A stretch of 64,000 bases of DNA from Gelatoporia subvermispora B (taxonomy: Eukaryota > Basidiomycota > Agaricomycetes > Polyporales > Gelatoporiaceae), in assembly GCA_000320605.2 (NCBI GenBank), contig KB445800.1, positions 720,220 to 784,219 on the forward strand, written 5' to 3'. This document shows positions 1-11,249 of this stretch, piece after piece. The notes under the pieces are model-generated. The model saw nothing but the letters and a program-made list of their open reading frames with translations, searched no databases and was not told the origin of the DNA. Made by a program: the position numbers and the translations under genes. The stretch's first letter is position 1, and each line of letters begins with the position of its first letter.

Positions 1-928
1 GGGCACGCGTTCGGAGAGTGCATCCGAATGTGCCACGGTGAGGGCTGAGTCAAGTGGCTGAGTCACGCATCTTCAAGCTCGATTGTGGTCGTCAAGCTTT
101 TTTCGCTCAGACTCGGTCGGCATCGGACAACGTACACTTCGGCGACACTCAAGGATGTCAGATCAGATGAATGCGGTACCTATACCGAGGCTGCCGAGCG
201 ACGTGCGACGGTGAGTTTGCATGCAAAGAGAGTGGTTCAATTAATTGACAAGGCAACAGTGTTGTAAGACGGCTACTAGCATGGTCGCGTCCGGAAAAAA
301 ACGCCTATGTGCCAACACGGATCCCCGCAGGGTCGGTGTGGAAGGATGTAGAAGATGTCGCGCCAGAAGATGTGGATAAGGCTCCACCAAGCCTTAGAAT
401 GTTGTGCTGGGATGGCGATGCCCTGCGCATCGTGGTGCCAGCGGTGGTTTTGCAGTTCAACGGTTACTGGATGGAGCTCCAACTGTTCAGGGTGGAGGAC
501 GGGCATGTCTTGAGGGATTTGGGATTTTGGACAGGGTGGGATGCTACATGTGAGTCGGACTGTTAATGCTCAAGTGCGCGACTGACGAATATCAGTGGTG
601 GTGCGCTAGGAGAACGGTGCTCGTGTCTAGGACTATTCAGGGCATCTACACAGCCTGGGACGAGGGAGGGACAATGAATTTGTTGAGGGCGAGAGGCGTG
701 TGTCCATCAAAAAAAACGTAGTCATTGGCTGCGAGCTGATTCTGATGTCATGGGTGGTCGAGAGTCTGCCGTTGGTGGGAGGAGAAGGGCCGAGAGCTGT
801 GCTACAGCGAGTGATGTACCTCTACGACGCCAGTGTGGACTCACCAGAAGAATAGAATGAAGGGATTGCGAAGACCTTGTGTTTCCGAGTGCATAATAGG
901 AGTCGTAGGCGAGAGCATCTGAGGGCGA
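1..928. other. No recognisable gene
   Basis: I see open frames of up to about 85 codons here, but none starts with a convincing ATG, shows a known motif or joins to a neighbour through plausible introns. The stretch lies on the outer side of the repeat cluster and Helitron and may be degraded transposon DNA. Confidence 0.4.
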
Positions 929-1310
929 ATGCATCTAAGGGCAGATGCATCTGCAATAGATGCATCTGCACACCTTAGATAGGCGGTCACAGCGACGAAG
1001 AAGGGTCTGGGTATCGACGAGGGAGTTGTATATGGTACATTGGTACTGACTTATATCAAAGCCCTTGTGGTGAAGTGGATTTATTGTGCTTATGTGACGG
1101 CAGTGCCGGGTTCGATTCCTGAGTGTCGCAATTTTTGCCTTTCAAACACTGCGTCACGCGGATGCATCTGTTCTCGGCGCGCAGAAACTTGGCGTACAGA
1201 TGCATCTGTGCCTGTGACAGGTTAGGATGCATCTTTCGCATTGGCTTTAACCGCGGATTTATCAACGAAGATACATCTTAGTGGCCCACTTACTCACGCA
1301 AGATGCATCT
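929..1310. repeat. Cluster of ATGCATCT motifs
   Basis: The octamer ATGCATCT occurs exactly seven times in 382 bases, at 929, 945, 960, 1162, 1200, 1227 and 1303. A one-base variant (atacatct) lies near 1271. Several copies extend to the self-complementary 10-mer AGATGCATCT, so each unit reads the same on both strands. Spacing is irregular, so this is not a simple tandem array. It lies some 600-900 bases upstream of the Helitron coding region. It could be a terminal or subterminal array of a mobile element, or a cluster of protein-binding sites. I do not recognise the motif. Confidence 0.75.
1062..1137 (+). other. tRNA-like Pol III promoter remnant
   Basis: An A-box-like element, TGGTGAAGTGG, lies at 1068-1078. 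It is followed 30 bases later by a near-consensus B box, GGTTCGATTCC, at 1109-1119, and then by a run of five T at about 1132-1136, which would terminate Pol III. The order and spacing match a tRNA gene or tRNA-derived SINE head. The acceptor stem does not pair and the T stem has a mismatch, so a functional tRNA is unlikely. A second B-box fragment lies on the opposite strand near 7368, on the other side of the Helitron. Confidence 0.35.
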
Positions 1311-1887
1311 CTCGAAGTGAATCTATACCCCTCCTAGCATCGGAGGAACAATAGCTTGGGCGGTAGGTGTCTGAGGTGTCGCCGGGATTACAACAGGCAG
1401 AGGGGGTGGAGTGACGGGGCGATCAATGCCTTCCGCAATGTTAGTGGCTGGAAAATTTTCCAGAAATCAGTGTCGGCTTTAAAACAAAAAGAGATGGTCA
1501 CTAACCATTGTCAGCGGTGACAGTGGTCGGGGGGACCTGTTCCTTGTCGATGTTGCTCGAGTCAACCTTGCCGTCATCTTTTCCCGCTAGTCAAATGTCT
1601 AGTTAGAAACATTACAAGTTCGAGATCTGTACTACTCACCATACGGTTCAGTGTGTGCCTCGTTGGCACCATTTTCGGTCACGCCATTTTGTCCTTCGTT
1701 CGAAGGGGCAGATCCATCGAGCACTGACACACAACAATCAGACACGATGTGAATCAATCGCGAGTGACATACCATCCGTCGATGCAGTTCCCTTGCTGCG
1801 TGTGGAGCGGGTGGTAGGAGCCTTGGCGGCAGAAGCAGATGGGTTGGCCATGGGTAGAAGTGGTGCCGTGAAAGCTTCCGTTGTGTT
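1311..1887. other. Helitron 5' flank, no resolved gene
   Basis: No coding signal is clear before the Helitron frame opens near 1888. The expected zinc-finger N-terminus of a Helitron Rep-helicase should be encoded here. The frame leading into 1888 has a TAG at 1855, so that part is either spliced differently, eroded or missing. No TC terminus could be placed. Confidence 0.35.
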
Positions 1888-4800
1888 TTGGTCGGTGAGT
1901 TAACCATTCCCGAGCAATTACTGATTGCTCTCGTCTACCCACGTGTATACGTCTTCAAGTTATATCCTCGTTTGCGGGGCTACAAACCGGCTGAGGAGTC
2001 CCTTCAGCGGGCCATGCGGGGCACCGTAAGCACCTTCGAGATAGACACGAAAAGTGTGGCGTCGATGATCGAGGGCAATCTGATGCCACGAAAGATGTCT
2101 GTTTTGGCGTCATTGATCTCGGTCACATTCGTCGGCTCAGGCAAGCTCCCTCGGAATTGGCTGAAGAAAACCTTCCGGGTGCGGCAAAAGCGTATAGGCG
2201 ATGCTCTTGCCTGGCTCCATACCAACAATTCACGCTACTACGGGGACATTGTGATTAGCGAGGAGCGTCTCGCTCTGTTACCAGAAGACGATATACCTGA
2301 TGCGGTAGAATCAATTGTGCGTCATTGCAAGGATGAGGCCGTCCTGGATCGCGAGCATGGTGGATATGTACCATCTGAAGACTGTCCGCTCGGCGAAGCG
2401 TGCCAGTCCGAAGGCAGAAGTAGTGACGTGGCCCCCGACGAAGGTCAGTTCACACATCTCGAAAATCATCTGGGGACTTACAAGCTTTCATAGCTGCTAC
2501 TGTAATACCTCTTCACGTCTCGGGCTCCGTCGACGTGGATCTGTCGCGCATGACATCTGCAGAGATCATGCAGTGGGGCCTCAGCAACTTGTGGCAGCAG
2601 GGAGAAGAAGGCGGCTATGCTGTGCGACACGGGCGTCAGCCTATTAGCGACTTTGGTTTCTCCCGCAATGAAGCCGACACTCAGAGCACATCAAATATAT
2701 TTGAACGTGCATTTCCTTGTTTGTTCCCATATGGTGAAGGAGGAATTGAGCGCCCACGAGTCATCCCTGTCGACTTTCATTCACACATGAGATGGTGCTT
2801 AGAACTCGCCGACCCCCGCTTCCGCCGTCACGAAAGCTTCGTGTTCTATGGATTTGGCATATCTCAGAGGCGACAAGCTCTGGGTTCTGCGCGTGTACAA
2901 ATGCGGCGTAAAGACTTCGAACGCGACGCACGAGTGATGGCTACATTAACTCCGGAAGTTATCCGACAAGCACAACAGGAAGAAGCTGCGGGTGTTCCTT
3001 TCAGCCATCCAGCTATTCATACGCTCCGTCGTCATATGCAGGGCACTGCTGGTCGCGTTCAGGGAACGGACCAGTCTCGTCAGACAATTCGGAGTCAGAT
3101 TTGGTTGACATGTCTCGTTCACGGGCCTCCCTCAATCTGGTTGACGATCAATCCCTGTGACTTACATGACCCGATCGCCCAAGTGTTTGCAGGCGAGTCG
3201 ATTAATATGGATGACTTGCTTAACTGCATGGGCCCGGATGACAAGCAGTGTGCGTTAAACATCGCGAAGGATCCCTGTGCTGCGGCGAAGTTCTTTTACT
3301 TCTTGATTGACACGATCTTTACGACGTTATTTCAAGTAAAGTCAATGTCGCATTCTGTAACAAGTGGAATGGGGGTCCTGGGAAGAGTCAGCGCATATCT
3401 CGGTTCTGTTGAATCTCAAGCTCGTGCCGCCCTTCACCTCCATTGTGTCCTGTGGCTGAAGAATGTGCCATCGTCAGACGAAATGCTGCAGCTCCTAAGT
3501 CAACCCGACTTTCAAACAAAAGTGGAGCAATATATTTCGCATAATATACATGCCTATCGTCCTGGTCTTGATAATGCCGCGTCTTTGGCCACCATAGCAA
3601 AAGATAAAGAAGTTGCATACAACCAGCCTCCTGACCCATCAGCCACAGACTACGAGAGCAACCTGGGTGCCTTTGAACTTTGAGTTGCGCGAACGGAGCA
3701 AATTCATTCGTGTCGTCTAGGAAGTGCCTCAAGTACGACAAGAAAGGAGGTCTACGATGCAAAAGGCGCGCACCTTTTGAAGTGTCAGATAAAGACTACA
3801 TCCTGGAGAGCGGAAAGTGGGCTCCCAAGCGCCTGTATGAGTACGTCAACACGTGGAATCCTGCCGTGTTGATCAATGCGAGATGTAACAACGACATCAA
3901 ATTGCTTACCAATGGGGAGGAGACACACAGCATAACGTTCTATATAGGCGCATACGCCCTGAAGAAGCAACAACCGACGTCGAGTCTCAGTGCAATCGTT
4001 GCGGATGGGTACTCATATCATACGGCTCATATGAAACCAGAGTATGTCCACAAAGTACGCGAGCAACAGCGTCTTCTGTTGTTCCGGCTGGTGAACACTG
4101 TCAATCGTGAGCAAGAACTGGCAGGTCCCATGGTCGTCTCATACCTGATGGGGTGGGGGGATGTGAAAAGGTCTCACATATATACTCCGTTGTACTGGTC
4201 CTCATTCACTGGGGCATTGTGTTGCGAGTTCCCAGAATTACGCAATTTGGCTCGGTATGTCCTGTCTGCTGATTGAGAGAGTCGTGGCTGACTGTTGTTT
4301 AGGTTACGACATGATGCTGCGGTCAGAGCCACTACCATGCGTGAGGCAGAGTTGCCAGAACAGCAAGAGGCAAGACCGGTGGAGGAACAAGAGGTTGCCG
4401 TTGTCACAGAAGTCGCGCCACTCGATCAACAGGACCTAGCAGATTCGTTCGAAGCCGAGGTGTGTAAGATGAGATTAGGTGAAAGAAAACCATTAACTGA
4501 AGTATGCTAGGATGGCAATGAGCGTGTTACTTTAGAAATAGACCAATCAGGCCGTCTCACCACAGGATCACAGGCCACCGACTACCGTCTGCGTGGTCAC
4601 GCGCTGAACGACATGAGTGTGTTCGATTTCTTTATGCAAACATACGAAGCACAATGTACACGGGATAGACGTTGCACTGCAGAAGAGCCTATTGATGGCA
4701 CGCGGTGACGAGGGTGGCCAGCAAACGAACGTGTCCCTTATCTCGAGGGACACCCTCAGTATGAGAAGAAGACACGGATTGTGCGCTCACCTGGTCATCG

Positions 4801-7132
4801 AAATCTGCCCAATGTGATAGGTCGTTGGTTTCCGTGGAGGGACGATCCTAACACGTACGACTATTATTGCGCATCAATGCTAGTTCTACTCAAGCCGTGG
4901 CGCAATATCAAGACCGATCTGAAAGGTTGTGAGCAGACGTGGGCATCAGTGTTCTCCGCTTTCGAGGAGAACTGCAGTGACGACGTGAAGTTTATCCTGG
5001 CGGGTATTCAATATTACCATCAATGTTCAGTGGCGGCGACAGCGGACCAAGAGTGTGAGAATGGAAGCCAACGAGGTAGACAAGCGTGGAACCCTCAGGC
5101 AGAGCTTGAGGATATTGACGAAGCCGACGATGGCATGGATGAGATTCAAGAGGTACTCACAGAAGAAAGCCTGAAATTGCTCAAAGTGAGTCAAGTCCCT
5201 TGGAGGGAGTATCTGCATGGACGCCTTGCACTAGAGACAGCAAAGCTGGTGGGAATCTTCAATGACACGCAGGACAGCTGGGCGGTTCGATCCAGTCACC
5301 TGTTCCGAAATGCCACGGGGGAAGACTTGACCCGATTGCTGCGCTGGAAAGCTCAGATGGAACACGACATCGTTACCCAGGATGCGGAGCCAGTGGTGCC
5401 GCTCCCCAGCAATGGTACAGAGAATACAGGGGTTGTCGAACGCCTGGAGAATTTGGATGTTCAGACACCAGATGGCGTCCCGTCAGTATTGACCAGAGAT
5501 GCCCTGACTCCGGAAGAGCTCCTGACGGCGGTGGATCCAAGCACATTGCGAGAAGACCAGCGTCACGCATATGACATCATGGCGTGGCATCTGGATCAGA
5601 CACTCAAAGGTGCCGAACCACCGGCCCTTCGCATGGTCTTGTATGGGGAAGGGGGGACAGGCAAATCGAAAGTGATACAGACAATCACCAAAGAATTTGC
5701 CCACCGTGGGGTGGAGAACTGGCTGGTGAAGGCGGCTTACACAGGAATTGCAGCGTCACTGATCAATGGGAAGACGACGCACACAATTGCATGCGTTAGC
5801 TTGGACTCAAAATCAGCGCTGTCGGACACCAGCAAGGCGGAGCTGCAGGGCTTCTGGCGCTCACGCAAGTACCTCATCATTGATGAGTACTCCATGATCT
5901 CGGAGTCGTTTCTCGCTCGACTGTCGGAGAACATCAGTTTGGGGAAAGAGAAAGAAAGAGACGCACAGACGGCCAAGCCTTTCGGGGGGATCAACGTCAT
6001 CTTGTGTGGGGACTTGCATCAATTCACTCCAGTATGTCAACCAATGTCGGAGGCGCTGTTCAAGCCCCTCAACCTCGCCACCGATAGCACGCATGCAATG
6101 ATTGGCAGACGGCTGTACGAGGCATTCGACACAGTCGTGATTCTCAAAGAGCAAATGCGTATAACGGATGTAGTATGGCGCGAGTTTCTGACACACCTGC
6201 GATACGGAGAGGTAGAAGAACGTCATATTGAGATGCTGCAAGGCTTGGTGCTCGGAGAAGAGGGAGCGGGAGTGGACTTCACATCCGCACCATGGAGTGA
6301 GGCGTGCCTCGTAACTCCGCGACACGCTGTGCGCGAGCCGTGGAATGCCACAGCAGTGCTTAAATGGTGTCAGGCTTCAGGGGAGCGGCTATTCATCATT
6401 AAAGCAGAAGATCGGGTGAATGGGCGACCACTAACGCTGCGGGAACGGTACGCACTGGCAGCACGAGACAAGAAACGTCAAGACCGATGGAAGCGTCTTC
6501 CAGAGACCATCGAAATAGCCAAGGGGATGAAAGTCATGGTGACTACCAATATCCATACGGATCTGGATGTCGCCAATGGGTCGCGAGGCGAAATCGTGGA
6601 CATCGTTCTTGATCCGGATGAACCACCAATCCCAGAGGAGGGAATCGTAGAGCTGCAGTTCATGCCGGTATATATACTGGTGAGGCTTACACAGACGCGC
6701 GCATCGAAACTGGATGGCCTAGATGAGTGCGTCATTCCAATCGAGCCATCCGCTCTTACAATGCAAATATCCGTGGCCGGGACGGGAGGGGCGGGCATAT
6801 TGCGGAAAACTGTGCGACGAAGACAGTTTAGTATCACCGGGGCTTATACGTTCACCGATTATTGAGCGCAGGGTCAGACGATCCCGATTGTGCTGATTGA
6901 CATACAGACGCCACCGCCGCCAGGGACGCTGACATTATTCAATTTGTATGTCGCGCTGTCGCGAAGCTCGGGGCGGAACACCATTCGACTGCTGAGGCAG
7001 TTCGACCCGAAGCTCTTCATGCAAACACACGACCCAGATTTGAAGACCGAGGACGATCGGCTAGAACTGCTGAATGCAAAGACGAAATACGATTGGGAGA
7101 CGTACAAAGAAGTAGGAGGCCGGGCGAAGTGA
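1888..7132 (+). mobile_element. Helitron (rolling-circle transposon), decayed
   Basis: The segment encodes, in the expected order, the fungal Helitron N-terminal region, the Rep (HUH nuclease) domain and a Pif1-type helicase. Helitrons transpose by rolling-circle replication: Rep nicks and joins single strands and the helicase unwinds. Coordinates are those of the coding remnant only. I could not find the 5' TC end or the 3' hairpin followed by CTRR, so the true borders are unknown. Flanks carry unusual features: the ATGCATCT cluster on the left and tRNA-like fragments on both sides. Two in-frame stops indicate that this copy no longer makes a full protein. Confidence 0.85.
1888..7132 (+). 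pseudogene. Helitron Rep-helicase, interrupted by stops
   Basis: The N-terminal block (1888-2443) carries the MPRK and GSGKLPRNW motifs typical of fungal Helitrons. A 41-nt intron (2444-2484) leads into the Helitron-like block 2485-3683, containing a His-Leu-His HUH motif at 3435-3443. The next block carries the two-tyrosine motif YIGAYALK (3941-3964), matching YxxxYxxK. Likely introns at about 4256-4305 and 4456-4510 connect to the Pif1 helicase: Walker A GEGGTGKS at 5645-5668, Walker B LIIDE near 5873, and the final motif YVALSRSSGRNTI near 6947. In-frame TGA codons interrupt the helicase frame at 4706-4708 and 6863-6865; coding similarity continues directly after each. The second sits where the family reads Tyr-Arg before a Gln-Gly-Gln-Thr motif, so CGA to TGA is the simplest explanation. 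The junction near 3680 is unresolved. Confidence 0.85.
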
Positions 7133-8146
7133 GTGTTTCGTGTGTCACTACAAGGAGAGTACCTTATCCAGAATGGCGCAGGCAATGTGCATAGACAGGC
7201 AATGGAGATACGGAGCAGAAAAGAAATGAACACATACAATTGAGATGTGATCTATACGTAGTAGGAACGGGATGGAAAAGTAGATAAGGCGGTAACAAAA
7301 GCGCGACGAGGTACGCGTCCGAGAGTGGTTGCGACGTGGGGACGACTGCAAAGAAATGGCACGAGGGCGAATCGAACCGCCGGCCTTCTGAGGAAACACG
7401 GCGCTAACTCAGAAATGTGACCGTGGGAAAAAGGGAAGGAAAACCGTGGACAATTGTGGCATGGAGAGACCTTGCAAGCAAGGTGATCTCGGGTCACGCG
7501 GCTGGCACACTGATACGAGATGATGCGATTGTAGCCTATTCCTACCTTTTAAAGACAATTGTAGCTGTACGGGATGCCCGTGTCGAAGGGCATCGTTGAT
7601 CCATGCGCATAGTTTGTTGTTCAAACGGGAACCCGAGAGAAGTTTGTTACTATCGTATGAACAGCTGGACGGAGGCGGAGGCATTCTCGCTTCCTGATGG
7701 CGACGACTATGGAAGCGTTGCTGTGTTCCTCGAGATCTGGGCCCCGTTGGCTTTAGATAGGCTGCTCCTGACAGATGTGCCTCTTTCGAAGTGATATTGT
7801 TCTCGTGACCTCAAACAGCTCTCAAGGGTGTCTACCATTTTAGCGAGCTTGTATGCCGTTGCCTGAACGGTTTACGAACCATGTTCTTGGTTAGACAGTA
7901 ATCAAAGTGCCTGAGGATAACGGAAGGCTCCTCATTATATGAAAACTAGATCATGGCATGCGAGTGTTACTGCAGCCAAGGTTTGCTCGATTCGCTCTCA
8001 CGAACTCAATCGGTGGTGATACACCGCCTGCTTGTACGCCGTCTTGTCGGATCAATATTGTTTTCATCCACGAGGATGATAAAGTCTACACGTCATGACG
8101 TGCTCACAGATCCTAATCCCCCCACTATCGTCCCAGACATACTAAG
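7133..8146. other. Intergenic, Helitron 3' flank
   Basis: No gene is recognisable. A fragment resembling the 3' half of a tRNA lies on the minus strand at about 7350-7425, with a B-box-like CGAATCGAACC (plus-strand orientation) at 7368-7378 and a 3' end reading CGTGCCA. Its T stem has two mismatches and its 5' half does not fold. The Helitron 3' terminus should be in this stretch but was not identified. Confidence 0.4.
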
Positions 8147-9163
8147 ATGCAAACCCGCAAAGTCTGGTTCAGTGAGTCCGCCTGAAATTCGGGCGTTCAA
8201 GACTACTGATACAAGATACAATAGTCACCGGTGCATCCACTGGGTTCGGTCGCTTTATGACAGAGCTTGCACTAGAGAAAGGTGACTCTGTCGCTGCGAC
8301 CTTGCGTCGTCCGGAGGCCATCACCCAGCTTTCCGATAAATATCCCCCATCTCAACTTCTAGTCCTGAAGCTGGATGTTATCAAACAAGACGACATCAAT
8401 GCCGCATTTGAAAAGGCGCAAGCAGCATTTGGCAGAATTGATGTTGTATTCAATAACGCAGGATACGCTACAGTCAGCGAGGTTGAATCCGCACAGGGTC
8501 ACGAGGACGTCGTTCGAGATATGTTCGAGGTGAATTTCTGGGGCGCAGCCCATGTATCTCAGGCTGCAATTCGATGCTTTCGCGACGTGAACAAACCAGC
8601 CGGAGGGCTATTGTTGCAAAATTCTTCCTTAGCGGGTTTAGAGGGTATGCCTGCCGTCGGCTTCTATTCTGCGTCGAAATTTGGTATGTTGTCAGGGAGT
8701 CGTTCACTCGTGACGGAAATATGATGTTTGTGTTGCATAGCGTTTGAGGGGCTGAGTGAAGCAATTGCGGGGGAGATTCATCCATCATGGAATATCAAGG
8801 TGATGCGCGGTGCTTGCCATCCCTTGTTATATGAAAGATCACTCACGAATCGTACAGGTCACCTTGATCGAACCGGGTCCATTTAGGACGACCGCCAACA
8901 TAAATGTCGCAAATATTCCTCAGCTCGTCGAGTATGCAGATACAGCCGCCACACCTGGGCGGATCTACATGAAGCAGGAAGTAGCCGACGATACACGCAA
9001 GGCTGTTGTCAAAATATACGATCTCACAAATATGGCGGAACCCCCGTTGCACTTTCCAATCGGAAAGCCTGCGGTCGACGTCATGAAAAGGAAGGGAGAG
9101 AGCCTCATAGCTAGTGCCGAAGCTTATGCATCGTGGTCTGAGGGCCTCGAGCTTGTGGAGTAG
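8147..9163 (+). CDS. Short-chain dehydrogenase/reductase
   Basis: This is an NAD(P)-dependent oxidoreductase of the classical SDR type; the substrate is unknown. Four exons join in phase: 8147-8171, 8225-8683, 8741-8799 and 8858-9163, giving 282 residues, normal for the family. The cofactor motif TGASTGFG is at residues 10-17, NNAG at 85-88, and the catalytic Ser-143, Tyr-156 and Lys-160 (YSASK) are all present. After the active site comes the usual EPGPFRT segment. The start ATG at 8147 is chosen because it places nine residues before the TGAS motif, as is common. It reads away from the Helitron and towards the ALDH fragment. It could act on a sugar, steroid-like or polyketide alcohol; nothing nearby decides this. 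Confidence 0.88.
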
Positions 9164-9574
9164 TGCGGGGTGAAATCTGGCATTCAAGCAAGCACCGTGG
9201 CGTAATTTGGTTTGGGAGCGACTGAGATGGCTCGGGCTCATTGTAAATAGCACTACGTGATCGATCAAGATATACCAGAGCCTCGTATGTGCATGTAATG
9301 ATCAACTTCGCTAACCTCCCAAGGCTGAATTAAGATGTCATCGGATGGGCAATTGAGGTTTGTTGATGCTCGCTGATTTTGATCCACTGACTGTGCACTT
9401 TAACGAGAGCAACGTATCGCATGAAACATAGATGTAATACAGCTTAGGCAATGTATAAGCACATGGGCATGACAATCTGGAAGGTGAATCTAGCATTCAC
9501 GGCAGAGTAGAGTTACTTACAGGTGGTCAGCCAACAACGGGATACCAAGGTTGCAAAGCGGCGTCAACGACAAT
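9164..9574. other. Intergenic
   Basis: AT-richer DNA between the SDR stop and the ALDH fragment. No coding or structured feature was recognised. Confidence 0.5.
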
Positions 9575-10178
9575 TGATCGCACATCTGTGAAGCTGTCGA
9601 CATCGACATGACCATAACCGGTGGCACCGTTGTTCATGGCATTCAGTCTTCGGACGATACGGGGCTGCTTGAGACCTGGATACTCACCCTAAGCCACCGA
9701 GAGCCTCAGCAGTTCCTTTGAGATGAACGGTGGGCCCGTTCATGTTTACGTAACCTGAAGGCATGAGGCCCCATATTCTCAAGCTGTATTCTGCAGCACA
9801 AACTCGCACGAATTTGACCGCCAACGTCGAAAGCAATATTCACGTTCTGCGTCCACAAAGCTGAGGTCAAGGAATAGTCCGAGGCATTAGCAAGTTCTAT
9901 CGCCTCCTCGATTGTGTCGAATTCAATAACGGTTGTCACTGGATTGCGCGTAAGTCAAGGTTCTGCCGCTGACAGGACAGAATGAGACACCAGCCTGGGC
10001 CGAACGTTTCCCGGTTCCAAATCCACATATCCGTCTTCACGTCGGCCACGAGGTGCGGTTGGACGACCGCGCCCTGCCGGGTACCGTCTCCGACGAGCAT
10101 CTTCGCGCCCTTCTCCTTCGCATCCTTGATCATATTCGTGACCTTGACCGCCGAATACTCTCTGGAGAGTGCGGTGCC
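9541..10178 (-). pseudogene. Truncated aldehyde dehydrogenase copy
   Basis: The minus strand encodes only the C-terminal third of an aldehyde dehydrogenase. It begins abruptly near 10175 with residues equivalent to ALFREDSAVKV in the full gene at 40.9 kb. It continues through GDGTRQGAVVQPH, the WNRETFGP motif, VIEFDTIEEAIELANA and NGATGYG, and ends with YPVVG and a stop close to 9538. The exon phases look broken around 9700-9790. It lacks the cofactor-binding and catalytic-cysteine regions and so cannot be an active enzyme. It is clearly related to, but diverged from, the ALDH at 40915, suggesting an old partial duplication or a relic of a second gene. Its C-terminal tail is intact where that of the other copy is not. 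Confidence 0.8.
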
Positions 10179-10324
10179 TCAGAACGACCGACCACCGGCT
10201 CGCTTTGTTGACGCCTTGTTGACGCGTTTCGGAGTTTTAACTGGCCTTTAATTCATAGCGGCCGACCTTGGCTGACTTGCTCTAGTACTCTACTCCCTTC
10301 GTTGCCCGCTGGACGTTTCCTAGG

Positions 10325-10828
10325 ATGACGAGCTCAAATTCTCCCACTAGATCGCCTACTAAGTTCAATCCTGCCGCAGAACCTCATAAGCGGCCCACAT
10401 CGACAGTCATCTCTCAGCCATTCTCGTCTTTCGACCACCGTAAAAACGTCGTCGAGCCATTCGAAGAGGAATGTAAACGAGATGTGGAATTCATGGAAAG
10501 TGGGTATATGCGCTTCTTTCGAGGATGACGATCCGGTAGTGGATGCGCTGAGGATGCGCTGATATTACTTCACACAGAACTGAATGGAATGATGTTGCAG
10601 CTCATGCTCGAGTTCCACGCGTGGTCTACGGCTCGCCCTTCGTGCGAGAGCGATCGTACGGCAGACACTCTGGAAGCAGAGGTTAAGGCCATCATTGAAC
10701 TGGAGAAAGACCAAGGCATGTCCTCTTCGTCCTCGCTAGTACAATTGACCCTCGTCGGTACACCCATGCTTGTCCTCGGCTCTGTGTCGTGTATGGCCGA
10801 GGGTATCACCGCTGACCAAATTACATGA
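10325..10828 (+). CDS. Small hypothetical protein
   Basis: Two exons, 10325-10499 and 10578-10828, join in phase through a 78-nt intron with good GT and CACACAG ends, giving about 141 residues. The N-terminus is rich in Ser, Thr and Pro. The middle is charged and probably helical, and the C-terminus has a serine run followed by a hydrophobic stretch (LVQLTLVGTPMLVLGSVS). I recognise no domain. It lies 420 bases upstream of the Afi1-like gene on the same strand. The consistent splice phase is the main support for its being real. It could instead be a chance frame or a gene fragment. Confidence 0.45.
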
Positions 10829-11249
10829 AGAGAGAAGCCGTCAACGTTTGAGTGACTTTGTCAATCGCATCAAACTGGCGTTGGCTGCCCTCACCGAACT
10901 TTCTATTTGATCATTGTTGTTCAGCTGCATGTATGCGTTCTGAATTTTCCCTGGTCTTGTTCTTTATCACTTCTTGTAATAGCGACTACGTCAATTGATG
11001 ATTGTTGCTACCTCCCAAGCTGATGCGTTGACTTTGCTCGCTGTTGCGCCGGCTTTCGTCGCTGGTCGTGACAGGTCGTCGACGACGCGATCAGGCGCTT
11101 ACGCGTACGTTCGTGCACGTGGTCGTGTGTTGTATCAGAGCTAAACCCAAGCAGTGCTGCCACCGCCGCTGGCAACCGAGAGAAGACTGCCGGCTCACTT
11201 ATTGTAGTGTATTCGTTCTAATCTCCGTTCTTATCTCTTCGCGAATGCG
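10829..11249. other. Probable promoter region of the Afi1-like gene
   Basis: A T/C-rich stretch runs up to the ATG at 11250. No coding exon or specific motif was identified. Confidence 0.4.

Noticed and set aside
1062..1137. A functional tRNA gene
   Set aside because: A and B boxes are present but the acceptor stem does not pair and no anticodon stem forms.
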